A stretch of 31,134 bases of DNA from Actinomycetes bacterium (GTDB lineage Bacteria > Actinomycetota > Acidimicrobiia > Acidimicrobiales > RAAP-2): assembly GCA_021777285.1 (NCBI GenBank), contig JAJYDR010000012.1, forward strand, positions 1 through 31,134. Reading direction: 5' to 3'. The position numbers and the translations under genes were made by a program. How positions within the stretch are numbered: the first letter of the stretch is position 1; the number at the start of each line of letters is the position of its first letter. A model generated the notes under the pieces. It worked only from the letters and a program-made list of their open reading frames with translations. It was not told the DNA's origin and searched no databases. Positions 1 to 8,340 of the stretch are shown one piece after another.

Positions 1-483
1 TAGTCGCGCACGCGGTGGACTCACGTCGCTCGACCGACGAAGAGTGGATTCGTGGTCGTCTTTGGCTGGCCCTGCGTTCGCACGCTGCTGTCGGTCACGG
101 AGTCACCACTGACCGACCGAGGTGAACGTCGTGGCGAACATCGCCGAACTCCACGTCGTGTGACACGGTGCGCGAGCGCTCTCGATGACGACGATGACAA
201 AGTATTCATCGTCCATTGCGACATAGTGGTCGAGGGACGACGCGCCGAAAACCACCCTGTGCTTCGAGCGACTGGGTCAACGACGCTGACGTGGCCTGGT
301 GCTACCGGGCAGTCGAACTCGCTGACGCGGTGCTTCTCGACCCCCACACGGCCGTCACCGTGCATGGGCTCGCTGATCCACTGAAGAAGGTTAAGACTCT
401 TCCGGCAGTCCGGTGTGGAGCGCCCTGACTATGAGTCAGCAGGACCGAAGCGCTGTCGTGACTGTCTTCAGGCGTTCGAGCCG
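1..483. other. Left-edge region without a supportable gene
   Basis: No reading frame here looks like a protein family I recognise. Open frames exist on both strands but have low-complexity Arg/Ser/Thr-rich translations typical of high-GC shadow frames. One plus-strand frame ending near 428 has a less biased C-terminal half, but it has no convincing start or ribosome binding site. A perfect 8-bp inverted repeat lies at 190-197 and 206-213 with an 8-base AT-richer loop. It has no T-tract, so I do not call it a terminator. The region is downstream of the minus-strand SGNH gene that ends at 484. Confidence 0.5.
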
Positions 484-1392
484 TCAGTGATAGGGCGGCG
501 GGAGGACGGCGATCACGGCGTCGGCAATGGCCTCGTAGCCCGCGCGGTTGGGGTGGATGTTGGGGCCGTACGGGGCGGCCGCACACATCCAGGTGAGGTG
601 GCAGACCGTTGCGACGTTCGTGGGGACGCGAGCGCCCGACTCGGACGTGGTGGTCGTGGTCTGGTGCAAGTGGAAGACGCCCGCGACATTGGCCATTGGC
701 ATGTCGTGCGCCTGGTAGATCGTGGCGAGGGTCTGATCGAGCTCACTGATCGCCTGGAGACTCGCGTGGGCGTGGACCCGACCAGAGGCGCCGTTGGCTT
801 CTTGGGCCAGATACGGATCGGCGAAACTGATCCCCACGAAGGTCACGTTGGGACCGGCCGCCGCCTTCAGCACGGTGAGGATGCTCGAGAGCTGCGGCCC
901 CATCGAGGCGAGGCTCTCCTGCACGCAGGTCGGGTCAACGATGTGAGTGCGCAGGCAGGGGACGACGGAGTTGAAGCCAAGGTCAATCGTGACGAGGCCC
1001 GTCTGGTCGTGGTGCGTGTTCAGGAACGTGATCGCGTCGGCGAGCTGCGAGGCCCCCGCGTGATAGCAACCGTCCTGGCCGTTGACCATGGTGGCGACCG
1101 ATTCGCCGGGACAACCCAGCTCGGTCAGGCTCAGCGAGACGCCACGGCTCGCCTCGTAGGCGATGAGGTCATTGGAGAAGCCGTGGTGCGTGCGGTAGCC
1201 GGTGGGGTGGTGGGGTGTGGGCTGGACACCGACGGACACCGAGGCGCCGATGTCGAGGTAGAACCCGGTCATCGTCGGTGTCGACGTGGTGGTCGCAGCG
1301 CCCGCGCTGGCGACTCCCGCTCCGATGAGCATCGCTAACGCCGCCGCGACCGCGGTGACGCCACGCGTAACTGCTCTTCGGGAACGAACCAC
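484..1392 (-). CDS. Secreted SGNH/GDSL-type hydrolase (paralogue 1)
   Basis: This is a predicted exported esterase or acyl-hydrolase of the SGNH fold, 302 aa. I chose GTG at 1392 because AAGGAG lies 5 bases upstream and because the protein then opens with a clean signal peptide: a basic start (VRSRR), a hydrophobic stretch at about residues 12-30, and an ASAGA cleavage-like site. An upstream GTG at 1494 is possible but adds 34 residues before the signal sequence and lacks a ribosome binding site. SGNH blocks seen: a degenerate GDSL (DIGASVSVG, candidate Ser51), LGCPGES (block II Gly), DLGFNSV (block III Asn) and IHPNRAGY (block V His). The usual Asp three residues before that His is not present. 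It is the last gene of a five-gene minus-strand cluster and is paralogous to the protein at 6010-6909. The substrate is unknown; acyl groups on the envelope are an inference from the neighbouring acyltransferase. Confidence 0.82.
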   Translation of the reverse strand: MVRSRRAVTRGVTAVAAALAMLIGAGVASAGAATTTSTPTMTGFYLDIGASVSVGVQPTPHHPTGYRTHHGFSNDLIAYEASRGVSLSLTELGCPGESVATMVNGQDGCYHAGASQLADAITFLNTHHDQTGLVTIDLGFNSVVPCLRTHIVDPTCVQESLASMGPQLSSILTVLKAAAGPNVTFVGISFADPYLAQEANGASGRVHAHASLQAISELDQTLATIYQAHDMPMANVAGVFHLHQTTTTTSESGARVPTNVATVCHLTWMCAAAPYGPNIHPNRAGYEAIADAVIAVLPPPYH

Positions 1393-1545
1393 TCGGACTC
1401 CTTGACGGTCGTAGCGCGACGGGGCCCGTTGGGAGGCAACGTCGCGGATCCTGTTTTGAATCTCATCCACGGTAGAGCGAACCAGCGCGGACACACGCGC
1501 AGATCACGAAGAAATCCATAAGAATTCGCGCGCTGATGACCCGGT

Positions 1546-2787
1546 TTAGGGCTCGACGACGTCCATCGGTCCGTCGGCGACGTCGCCGTGTTCCACCACC
1601 GTGGGAAGGGTCCGTCGCGGGAGCAGGCTCGCCCAGGTTGCGCGACTTCGGCCGGTCACCCCCCTGGCGAACCAGGTCCGCGCCATGATGGCCGTGAACA
1701 CGAAGCCGACGCTGTAGACGATCACGAGGGCGAGCGGCGCGGCCACCTGCCACGGCAGGTGAATCCCGCTGGCACCTCGGAGTCGCACGAGGGCGGGGAT
1801 CCACACCATTTGGGAGAGGTAGACGCCGTAGGAGTTGTCCGAGCCGGACTGGACCATGGCTCGGATCCGCGCGCGGCGCGCCGGTGCGGTCAGATAGACC
1901 CCGAGCAGGTACACGCACAGGATGGCGCCGACGTTGTAGGGGATGATCAGCGGCGAGAAGACGTAGGTCCCGGTGCGAATGTAGGTGGGCAACGAGTGCG
2001 AGACGCCCACGTAGGTGAGCAGTTCGGCGAGGGCCATGCTGCCGAGTGTCCCGAGCAGGATGAGGCGGACGTGGCGCACGATCCATTGGTGCACCTCGTC
2101 CAAGTGCAGCGCCACGATGACGCCGCCGACGATATAGATGACGTAGGAGAGGATCATGCGCGTCTGCAGGAGACCCGAGATATTGAGTACCGAGTGGTGC
2201 GAACTCACCCACGCGCCGTAGGCGACCTGCCAGACGAGCGACACCACCAAGATGCGCCAGTGCCACGTTGGGTGGCGCCGAATGAAGCGCAACATGAGCG
2301 GGAAGAGGACGTAGAACTCGCCGATGACGAGCAGGTAGTAGAGGTGGTAGTACCCGGTGGCCGTGAGGTGGATCAGGACCCGAAGTCCTCTCCAACTCAG
2401 CAGGTGGGCGGTGTTCACGGCGTAGTACGGGAACGTCGAGCGGGCGCTTAGCGACGTGTAGATGAAATAGAGCAGCGTCCACGTCAGGTATGGCACGCCG
2501 ACCGACATGAAACGACGCTTCGTGTAGGGCAACACGTCGACCTTCGGCGTGCTGCGGTAACTGTAGGTGAGCATGCACGCCGAGACGAAGAGGAAGGCGT
2601 CGCGCGAGAACCGGGTCAGCATGATCAGGCCCACGACTGTCGTGCTCGTCGCGAGTGGCGCGAAGAAGATGAGCGCGTGGGTGGAAATAACGGCGGCCTG
2701 CTTCACCGGCCGCATGGCGTCGATGTGGTCGAGGCGCCGCCTCGTTCCCGCCGACGGTGCCGCGGGCGGATCCGGGGCGACGCTCAC
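1546..2787 (-). CDS. Integral membrane acyltransferase, acyltransferase-3 family
   Basis: This is a multi-pass membrane protein (413 aa from GTG 2787) resembling the OafA-like acyltransferase-3 family, which moves acyl groups from cytoplasmic acyl-CoA onto extracytoplasmic sugars, lipids or antibiotics. Visible features are a cytoplasmic Pro-rich N-terminus, the entry motif HIDAMRPVKQAAVISTHA with the likely essential His (about residue 37), an RDAFLFVSACM segment matching the family's second helix, and about ten hydrophobic helices. A TTG at 2838 would extend it into the upstream ligase gene but has no ribosome binding site; GTG 2787 leaves a 28-base gap and is preferred without certainty. 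It sits between a ligase that could supply acyl-CoA and a secreted SGNH protein. In several known systems an SGNH domain is fused to this membrane domain; here the two are separate genes. The acceptor is unknown. Confidence 0.82.
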   Translation of the reverse strand: MSVAPDPPAAPSAGTRRRLDHIDAMRPVKQAAVISTHALIFFAPLATSTTVVGLIMLTRFSRDAFLFVSACMLTYSYRSTPKVDVLPYTKRRFMSVGVPYLTWTLLYFIYTSLSARSTFPYYAVNTAHLLSWRGLRVLIHLTATGYYHLYYLLVIGEFYVLFPLMLRFIRRHPTWHWRILVVSLVWQVAYGAWVSSHHSVLNISGLLQTRMILSYVIYIVGGVIVALHLDEVHQWIVRHVRLILLGTLGSMALAELLTYVGVSHSLPTYIRTGTYVFSPLIIPYNVGAILCVYLLGVYLTAPARRARIRAMVQSGSDNSYGVYLSQMVWIPALVRLRGASGIHLPWQVAAPLALVIVYSVGFVFTAIMARTWFARGVTGRSRATWASLLPRRTLPTVVEHGDVADGPMDVVEP

Positions 2788-2815
2788 GGCCGCGTCCCGC
2801 GCCAGGATAAGCCGG

Positions 2816-4324
2816 TCACGCGAGGTCCCACGTGGCAATCACGTCGATCGGTTCGGTCGCGAGGCGGTGCTTTTGGATCTTGCCGGTCGCGTGCGCGGGC
2901 AGTTGGGCGACGACGGTGAAGGAGACCGGCCAGTGGGTCTTGGGGAATCCCTCGGTGACGACGCGGCGAAGCTGGGCGAGTACCGCATCTTGGTCGCAGC
3001 CCTCGGCGAGCTCGACGTAGGCCGTGGGGACCTCGCCGAATACGTCGTCGGGCAGCGCGACCACGGCGACGCCGCGCACGCTCGTCACGCCGGACAGAGC
3101 GTCCTCGAGCTCGCGCGGAAAGATCTTCTCGCCGCCACGGTTAATAACGTCGTCACTGCGGCCAGCGAGGAAGAGGTAGCCGTCGTCGTCGAGGTACCCG
3201 AGGTCGCCCGTGCGCAGCCAACCGTCGGCACTGAAGCGTTCCTCGTAGCCGACGCTCTCGTAGCGGGTGATCACCGAAGGTCCGCGGATCTCCACGTGTC
3301 CAACGGCGACTGGCGGCGACGAGGATTCGCTATCGTCCTGGGCGAGGGGGACGATGCGCAATTCCACGCCGATCGGCAGGCCGGCTGAGCCGGGCTTTCG
3401 CGGCCCGTCGAGCGGGTTGGCGCTGATCTGACTGGCCGCCTCGGTCATGCCGTAGGACTCGACCACCGGAATCGCGACGGCCGATTGGAACTGCTCGAAG
3501 ACCGCGGGCGAGAGGGGGGCGGAGGCCGAGCGAATAAACCGAATGCGCTCGGCGATGGTTTCGGCGTCGGTCACGTTGGACAGCCGGGCGATGATCGCGG
3601 GCACGGCGTTGATCCACGTCACCTTGTAGTCGTCGGCGAGTGCCCAAAAATTCGTGCGGTGGAATCGCTCGTCGAGCACCAGGGACGAGCCGGCCACCAA
3701 CGACGCCAGGACCGCGACGACCTCGGCGTTGATGTGCCAGAGCGGCAGCGGGTTGAGCCCTCGATCCGTCGGGGTGAGCTGATTGTGCGTTGCAATCAGC
3801 GAAGCGGCGTGGAGGAGCTGCGCGACGGGCAGCGCCATCACCTTTGGGGTGCCGGTGGTGCCCGACGACGCGAGGATCACACCGCCCGCGCCGTCAGCGT
3901 CCTGGCCGCTTGCGGCCGATCCGAACGAGTGCACGGTACGCGCGTCGTACCAGTTCACCGTGATCGCTACGGGCCGGTCGGCGTCGCTGAACACGGCGTG
4001 CACGCCGAGTCGGCGGAGCCGCGCGTTGAGCACGTCGGCGTTGATCGGGTTCACGGTCGGGTCGAGTGGAGCGACCCAGAGGCCGCACGCGATGATCGCG
4101 AGGAAGGCCTGGGCGAAGAGCAGTGGGTCGCTAATCAACAGTCCGACTCGGTCACCTCGTCGCAGGGAGCGCTCGCGCAGTAGCCACGACCACCGGCCGA
4201 CGCCCTGCTCGAGGTCGGCGAAGGAAACGACCTCGGCACTGCGCAGTCGCAGCAGGTACGGGTCGTCGCCGAAGCGGGCCGACTGGCGGGCGATGAGGTC
4301 GCGAAGCGACCGGTCGCCGCTCAC
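2816..4324 (-). CDS. AMP-forming acyl-CoA synthetase/ligase (ANL superfamily)
   Basis: It probably activates a carboxylic acid as acyl-AMP and then acyl-CoA. It is 502 aa from GTG 4324, chosen because GAGG lies 6 bases upstream and because a longer frame would run into the aldehyde dehydrogenase gene. ANL motifs in order: phosphate-binding loop SSGTTGTPK (about 153-161), the ESYGMTEAA motif, the hinge region GWLRTGDLGYLDDDGY, the FLAGRSDDVINRGGEKI motif, and the C-terminal ATGKIQK with the adenylation Lys at about 482. The length fits 4-coumarate:CoA ligase/FadD-type enzymes. I cannot assign the acid. Position between an aldehyde dehydrogenase (89 bases upstream) and a membrane acyltransferase suggests it makes the acyl-CoA used for trans-membrane acyl transfer, which is inference. 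Confidence 0.88.
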   Translation of the reverse strand: MSGDRSLRDLIARQSARFGDDPYLLRLRSAEVVSFADLEQGVGRWSWLLRERSLRRGDRVGLLISDPLLFAQAFLAIIACGLWVAPLDPTVNPINADVLNARLRRLGVHAVFSDADRPVAITVNWYDARTVHSFGSAASGQDADGAGGVILASSGTTGTPKVMALPVAQLLHAASLIATHNQLTPTDRGLNPLPLWHINAEVVAVLASLVAGSSLVLDERFHRTNFWALADDYKVTWINAVPAIIARLSNVTDAETIAERIRFIRSASAPLSPAVFEQFQSAVAIPVVESYGMTEAASQISANPLDGPRKPGSAGLPIGVELRIVPLAQDDSESSSPPVAVGHVEIRGPSVITRYESVGYEERFSADGWLRTGDLGYLDDDGYLFLAGRSDDVINRGGEKIFPRELEDALSGVTSVRGVAVVALPDDVFGEVPTAYVELAEGCDQDAVLAQLRRVVTEGFPKTHWPVSFTVVAQLPAHATGKIQKHRLATEPIDVIATWDLA

Positions 4325-4412
4325 CAGACGCCTCGATCGTCGCGGATTCGCCGCGTGCCGGCGCACGTGATGACGAGCAGGCGCATCGAGGGAATTCGTC
4401 GGTCGTTCACGT

Positions 4413-5912
4413 TCAGTGTGTCTGGGTCCAGACGGCTTTGGTCTCGAGGAATTCGTCGAGGTGCTCGACACCGCCTTCGCGTCCGTAGCCGCTCATGCGA
4501 TAGCCGCCGAAGGGAACGGCGGGATCCATCTGTCCGTAGCAGTTCACCCAGACCGTTCCGGTGCGCAGAGCGCTCACCGTGCGTGTCGCCTGGTTGAGAT
4601 CGTTAGTCCACACACCGCCACCGAGGCCGAAGGGGCTCGCGTTGGCGAGGCGAATGACCGACTCGTAGTCATCAAAGGCCATCACCGAGACCACCGGGCC
4701 AAAGATCTCCTCCTTGGCGATTCGCATCTCGTTGTGCACGTCGGTGAAGATGGTCGGCGGCACGAAGTAGCCGCTGGCGTAGTCACCGTCGGTGAGTCGC
4801 TTCCCTCCAGAGGCGATCGCGGCCCCTTCGGCACGACCAATCTCGAAGTAGTTCGTCACGCGCTCGAGCTGGGTCTGCGAGACCACGGGCCCGAGTTGGG
4901 TGTCGCCGTCGAGTCCGTTGCCGACGGTGAGCGAACGGGTATAGGACGTCATCGCGGCGACAAATTCGTCGTAGATGCCGCGCTCGACGAAAAGTCGGGT
5001 TCCGGCGCTGCAGACCTGGCCCGAATTGGTGAAGGCCGCCATTGCGGCGCCGGGTACCGCGAGGTCGAGGTCGGCGTCATTGAAGACGATGTTGGGCGAC
5101 TTGCCGCCGAGTTCGAGGGACACGCGCTTGAGCGTGTTGGCGGCGGCGTGCACGATGGCCTGGCCCGTCGCGGTCGAACCGGTGAAGGCGATTTTGTCAA
5201 CGCCGGGGTGGACGCTCAGCGCCGCCCCCGCCGTCTCGCCAAAGCCTGTCACGACGTTCACGACGCCGTTGGGCAGGCCGGCTTCGAGGAGCATCTCACC
5301 CAACCACAGGGCGCTCAATGACGCCTCCTCGGCGGGCTTCAACACGACGGTGCAGCCCGCGGCGATAGCGGCGCCGACCTTCCAGATGAACGCGATGTGG
5401 GGATTGTTCCAGGGAATGATCGCGCCAACCACCCCAACGGGCTCGCGCAGGGTGTGGGTGTGAAAGTCGCCCGGAATCGAATTGGCGATGGTTTCGCCGC
5501 GCAGTGCCGTCGTCAGACCCGCGTAGAACCGGGCCATTCCCACCGCACGGCGAAGATTGCCGCGCATCCGCTGGATCGGCGCTCCCATGTCGAGGGTGTC
5601 CAGGATCGCGAGATCCTCGTGACGCGCCTCGACGAGATCCGCGAATCGCATCATGATCCGCTGGCGGTCGTAGGGCTTCATCGTCGCCCACGGCCCCGAA
5701 TCGAAGGCGCGCCGGGCGGCCGCGACCGCCCGATCGACGTCGGGCGCGTCGGCGGCGGGCAGGCGCGCGAGCAGGCCGCCCGTCGCGGGGTTCAGTGTGT
5801 CAAAGGTCTCACCCGACACGGCGGGCACGAAGGCGCCGTCGATCAGCATGGATGGACTGGCGCCGGTGACAAAGCGGGCAATCGTCGAGGGGACGGTCAA
5901 CTCCTGTGGCAT
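4413..5912 (-). CDS. NAD(P)-dependent aldehyde dehydrogenase
   Basis: It oxidises an aldehyde to the carboxylic acid with NAD(P)+. The protein is 499 aa, the usual ALDH-superfamily length. ATG 5912 is preceded by GAAGGGG at a good distance; a TTG one codon earlier is less likely. Seen: the Rossmann-side PWNNP motif (Asn about 169), the FTGSTATG nucleotide loop, the general-base Glu in LELGGKSPN (about 268) and the catalytic Cys in NSGQVCSAG (about 301). The C-terminal half contains EEIFGPVVSVM and PFGGYRMSGYGREGG, typical of betaine-aldehyde/phenylacetaldehyde-type enzymes. It lies directly before the acyl-CoA ligase, so aldehyde to acid to acyl-CoA is a reasonable two-step reading. The aldehyde itself cannot be told from sequence. 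Confidence 0.92.
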   Translation of the reverse strand: MPQELTVPSTIARFVTGASPSMLIDGAFVPAVSGETFDTLNPATGGLLARLPAADAPDVDRAVAAARRAFDSGPWATMKPYDRQRIMMRFADLVEARHEDLAILDTLDMGAPIQRMRGNLRRAVGMARFYAGLTTALRGETIANSIPGDFHTHTLREPVGVVGAIIPWNNPHIAFIWKVGAAIAAGCTVVLKPAEEASLSALWLGEMLLEAGLPNGVVNVVTGFGETAGAALSVHPGVDKIAFTGSTATGQAIVHAAANTLKRVSLELGGKSPNIVFNDADLDLAVPGAAMAAFTNSGQVCSAGTRLFVERGIYDEFVAAMTSYTRSLTVGNGLDGDTQLGPVVSQTQLERVTNYFEIGRAEGAAIASGGKRLTDGDYASGYFVPPTIFTDVHNEMRIAKEEIFGPVVSVMAFDDYESVIRLANASPFGLGGGVWTNDLNQATRTVSALRTGTVWVNCYGQMDPAVPFGGYRMSGYGREGGVEHLDEFLETKAVWTQTH

Positions 5913-5943
5913 CAATTACCCCTTCGTTCATTGCGGCGCGACG

Positions 5944-5956
5944 CACCGATACGGTG
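5944..5956. promoter_or_regulatory. 13-bp palindrome upstream of the aldehyde dehydrogenase
   Basis: CACCG-ATA-CGGTG is a perfect dyad with 5-bp arms, centred about 38 bases before the ATG at 5912. It has the size of a repressor half-site pair and lies where an operator would be expected. No regulator gene is adjacent, so this is only a candidate. Confidence 0.25.
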
Positions 5957-6009
5957 AACGCCGACGCCAGCCCTGATGGCCGGAGTCGTCGTCACGATAT
6001 TCATAAAAG

Positions 6010-6909
6010 TTAGCCCCGCCACGCGGGCGGCAGCGCCGACTCGATCGCCGACGCAATCACGCCGTAACCCTTGTTATTCGGGTGGTCGTCGGGACCGAAC
6101 GGGTAACCCGTGCAGTTCCAGGTCAGCTCGCAGGTCCTCGCAACATTGAGCGGTACCACGCCAACGCCCTTCAATTCGGTCGGATTTCGATTGTCGAGCT
6201 GAAAGGCGCCCGCCACGTTCGCGACGGGGATGTGTGAGGTCTGGAAGCCATGCACGAGCTCGGCGTCGAGAGCGGACATGACCTGCAGGGTGCGTGTAGC
6301 CACCGCGACGTGGACGCCGCCCTGCAGGAACTTGTTCAGGAACGGATCGCCGTAGTCAAGGCCGATGAAGTGCACGTTGGGACCCGCGGCCGCCTTTAAA
6401 GCGGTGAGCACGGGCGTCAGGTCGCGACTCACCGACGCCAGCCCGGCGGTCACGCAGGCCTCGTCAACGACGGCCGTGTTGAGACAGGGTCGCACGTCGT
6501 TGAAGCCGAGGTCGATGGTGACGAGTCCGGTGGCGTTGTAGTTGGCCTTCAAGAACTGCTCCGCTGCGAGCAGTTGGCGCTGGGGGAGGGTGTAGCAGTG
6601 GTCGCCGCTCAGGAGCATCGACTCGACGGTCTCGCCGGGACAGCCAATCTGTCGCAGCTGCAGGTCGACGCCCTTCGTGGCCAGGTAGCTGACGACGTCA
6701 TTGGCGTAACCCGTATCGGTTCGGTGGCCGTTGTGCTTCGGGATTCCGGTGGGTTGGAAGCCGAGCGATGCCGAAGCGCCGACGTCGAGATAGAACCCTG
6801 ACGTCACCGTGGCGCTCGATCCAGCGAAAGGATGGGTGAGCAGATACCCGCCGACGAGTGCGGTGAGAACGAGGACAACCGAAAGCCGTCGGACTAGTTG
6901 CAAGAACAC
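6010..6909 (-). CDS. Secreted SGNH/GDSL-type hydrolase (paralogue 2)
   Basis: Predicted exported hydrolase of 299 aa, first gene of the minus-strand cluster. I chose GTG 6909 because CTCGGGG lies 8 bases upstream and the product then starts with a short N-terminus and one hydrophobic segment (about residues 9-22), a signal peptide or anchor. The frame stays open far upstream but that part is a shadow of the permease region. Motifs match paralogue 1: DVGASASLG (candidate catalytic Ser), IGCPGETVESM, TIDLGFNDV (block III, here with Asn-Asp) and DDHPNNKGYG (block V His). Both copies share GLVTIDLGFN and LKAAAGPNV almost unchanged plus several aligned Cys (GCPGE, PCL, C in LTW.C), which may form disulfides outside the cell. 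Function beyond acyl-ester hydrolysis or transfer is not known. Confidence 0.82.
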   Translation of the reverse strand: MFLQLVRRLSVVLVLTALVGGYLLTHPFAGSSATVTSGFYLDVGASASLGFQPTGIPKHNGHRTDTGYANDVVSYLATKGVDLQLRQIGCPGETVESMLLSGDHCYTLPQRQLLAAEQFLKANYNATGLVTIDLGFNDVRPCLNTAVVDEACVTAGLASVSRDLTPVLTALKAAAGPNVHFIGLDYGDPFLNKFLQGGVHVAVATRTLQVMSALDAELVHGFQTSHIPVANVAGAFQLDNRNPTELKGVGVVPLNVARTCELTWNCTGYPFGPDDHPNNKGYGVIASAIESALPPAWRG

Positions 6910-7377
6910 GTGAAGAACCCCGAGAACGATAGACGGTGCCACCAGTTTGGCACAGGAGTTGGCGCCAGCGTCGTCGCCACGGCATCGTCGCGCCAGTTCC
7001 GTGTCGTTGCGGCCACCCCTAACGACAACAGGTGAGCGAATCGCAGCGACTGCGCCGGGTCCGTCGGCCACTGTGTCGATTCCAAAGGCGAGGGAGGTGC
7101 ACATCGCACCGGCGGCGTGCTGTGTCCCGTGCCAGCACGTGACGCAGGGGTCGAACACGAGACGCGCAGTGTCGCGATTGCCTGACGTCGCCACGTCATG
7201 AGCCCGTCCACGCACAAGATCATCGACGGACGTGTCCATCCATGTCGCCGCGTGGCCAGATGAGTCAACGGGCAACGAGCGTCTGACGACCTGAGCGTCG
7301 ACGCATGAGTACGATGGCGGGCAACCGGCAGGAGGTGTTGCACGCGACGAGAGGCAGACACGCGACCAACGGCTTCG
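6910..7377. other. Intergenic region between divergent SGNH and ABC-permease genes
   Basis: About 470 bases with no supportable gene. It should contain the promoters of the minus-strand cluster and of the plus-strand transporter. On the minus side a TATCGT hexamer (6925-6930) lies 16 bases before the GTG at 6909. I found no recognisable riboswitch ahead of the transporter. Confidence 0.45.
6936..6953. promoter_or_regulatory. Inverted repeat in the SGNH-cluster promoter region
   Basis: GTGCCA and TGGCAC form a perfect 6-bp inverted repeat around a 6-base spacer. It sits just upstream of a candidate -10 (TATCGT on the minus strand, 6925-6930) for the gene starting at 6909, so it could be an operator. 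No regulator was identified. Confidence 0.3.
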
Positions 7378-8190
7378 GTGGTCGGCCGGCGGCGCACCGC
7401 TGCGCCGAGAGTCCGGCCGCGATTGGTGCGCCGCATCCCGCTGCGCTACGTGGCGGTCTTGGCCGCATCGCTGGTCGCCTGGCAAGCAATCGCCGCGAGT
7501 CACGTCTTTCCGAGTTTCACGTTTCCGTCGCCGGCGAACACCTACGACGCGTTCCTTCAGACGCTGCATCACGGCTACCAGGGATCCACGCTGCTCGCGG
7601 ACCTCGCGATAAGCCTGGAGCGCGTCTCGATTGCGTACGTTGGCGCGGTGGTGATTGGGGTGGTACTCGGTTTCGCCATGACCCAGAGTCGAGTGGTCTT
7701 CACCGTGGTCGATCCCTACCTGCAGTTCCTGCGTCCGATTCCGCCCCTCGCCTATATCCCGCTCTTCGTCGTGTGGTTCGGGATCGGCGAGATGCCCAAG
7801 GTTTTGCTGATCCTCGTCTCCACGGTGCCGGTCATCGTCATCAACACCATCAATGGCGTGCGTTCGACGCCGAACTACCGAATCGAATTGGCCCGCAACC
7901 TCGGGGCGAACCGCCGCCAAATACTGATTCGAGTCATATTCCCGTCGTCACTACCGGACATCTTCACAGGCATGAAGGTGGCGATTGGCGTGGCGTGGAG
8001 CACCTTGGTCGCGGCGGAACTGATCGCCGCGAGCCGTGGGCTCGGTTGGCTGATTGAACAGGCGGGAACGGAACTCCAGACCGGCATCGTCGTGACGGGG
8101 ATCATCGTGATCGGCGTCTTGGGTTACCTCATGGACGTCGGAATCCGTCTGCTGGAGCGACTCGTGATCCCGTGGCGGGACTATGTCTGA
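7378..8190 (+). CDS. ABC transporter permease, TauC/SsuC-like
   Basis: Inner-membrane subunit of an ABC importer of the nitrate/sulfonate/taurine type, 270 aa with about six membrane helices. The cytoplasmic coupling loop is present: ELARNLGANRRQILIRVIFPSSLPDIFTGMK matches the EAA-loop pattern (E-A-x3-G-x9-I-x-LP) of this family. The first in-frame start after a stop at 7306 is GTG 7378; its ribosome binding site is weak, so a start a few codons further in is possible. The gene order permease, binding protein, ATPase differs from the common binding protein-ATPase-permease order. A 150-base gap separates it from the binding protein. Confidence 0.88.
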   Translation: MVGRRRTAAPRVRPRLVRRIPLRYVAVLAASLVAWQAIAASHVFPSFTFPSPANTYDAFLQTLHHGYQGSTLLADLAISLERVSIAYVGAVVIGVVLGFAMTQSRVVFTVVDPYLQFLRPIPPLAYIPLFVVWFGIGEMPKVLLILVSTVPVIVINTINGVRSTPNYRIELARNLGANRRQILIRVIFPSSLPDIFTGMKVAIGVAWSTLVAAELIAASRGLGWLIEQAGTELQTGIVVTGIIVIGVLGYLMDVGIRLLERLVIPWRDYV

Positions 8191-8340
8191 AGAATCCGCG
8201 GCTCTCCGGGGCGTGTCGTGCGATGATTTTTCCCGAAACGACTGCTGGGGTGAACGAGGGCTGAAAGAATGCGTCAGGGCGTGATCGTTCGTCGGCGCGA
8301 CCGTGACCAGTGCGAGGCACTCGCGAACAGGGGAGGACCA

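Noticed and set aside
181..200. DDDDK-coding stretch in a left-edge frame
   Set aside because: It occurs in a frame with no other coding support and is a simple consequence of a GAC/GAT repeat.
6910..7377. Riboswitch (such as TPP) ahead of the ABC importer
   Set aside because: I could not find the conserved core elements of any riboswitch, and the binding protein looks TauA-like and not like a thiamine-precursor binder.
6910..7920. Upstream extension of the second SGNH hydrolase frame to 636 residues
   Set aside because: Composition is that of a shadow frame over the permease region; GTG 6909 has a ribosome binding site and a signal-like N-terminus.
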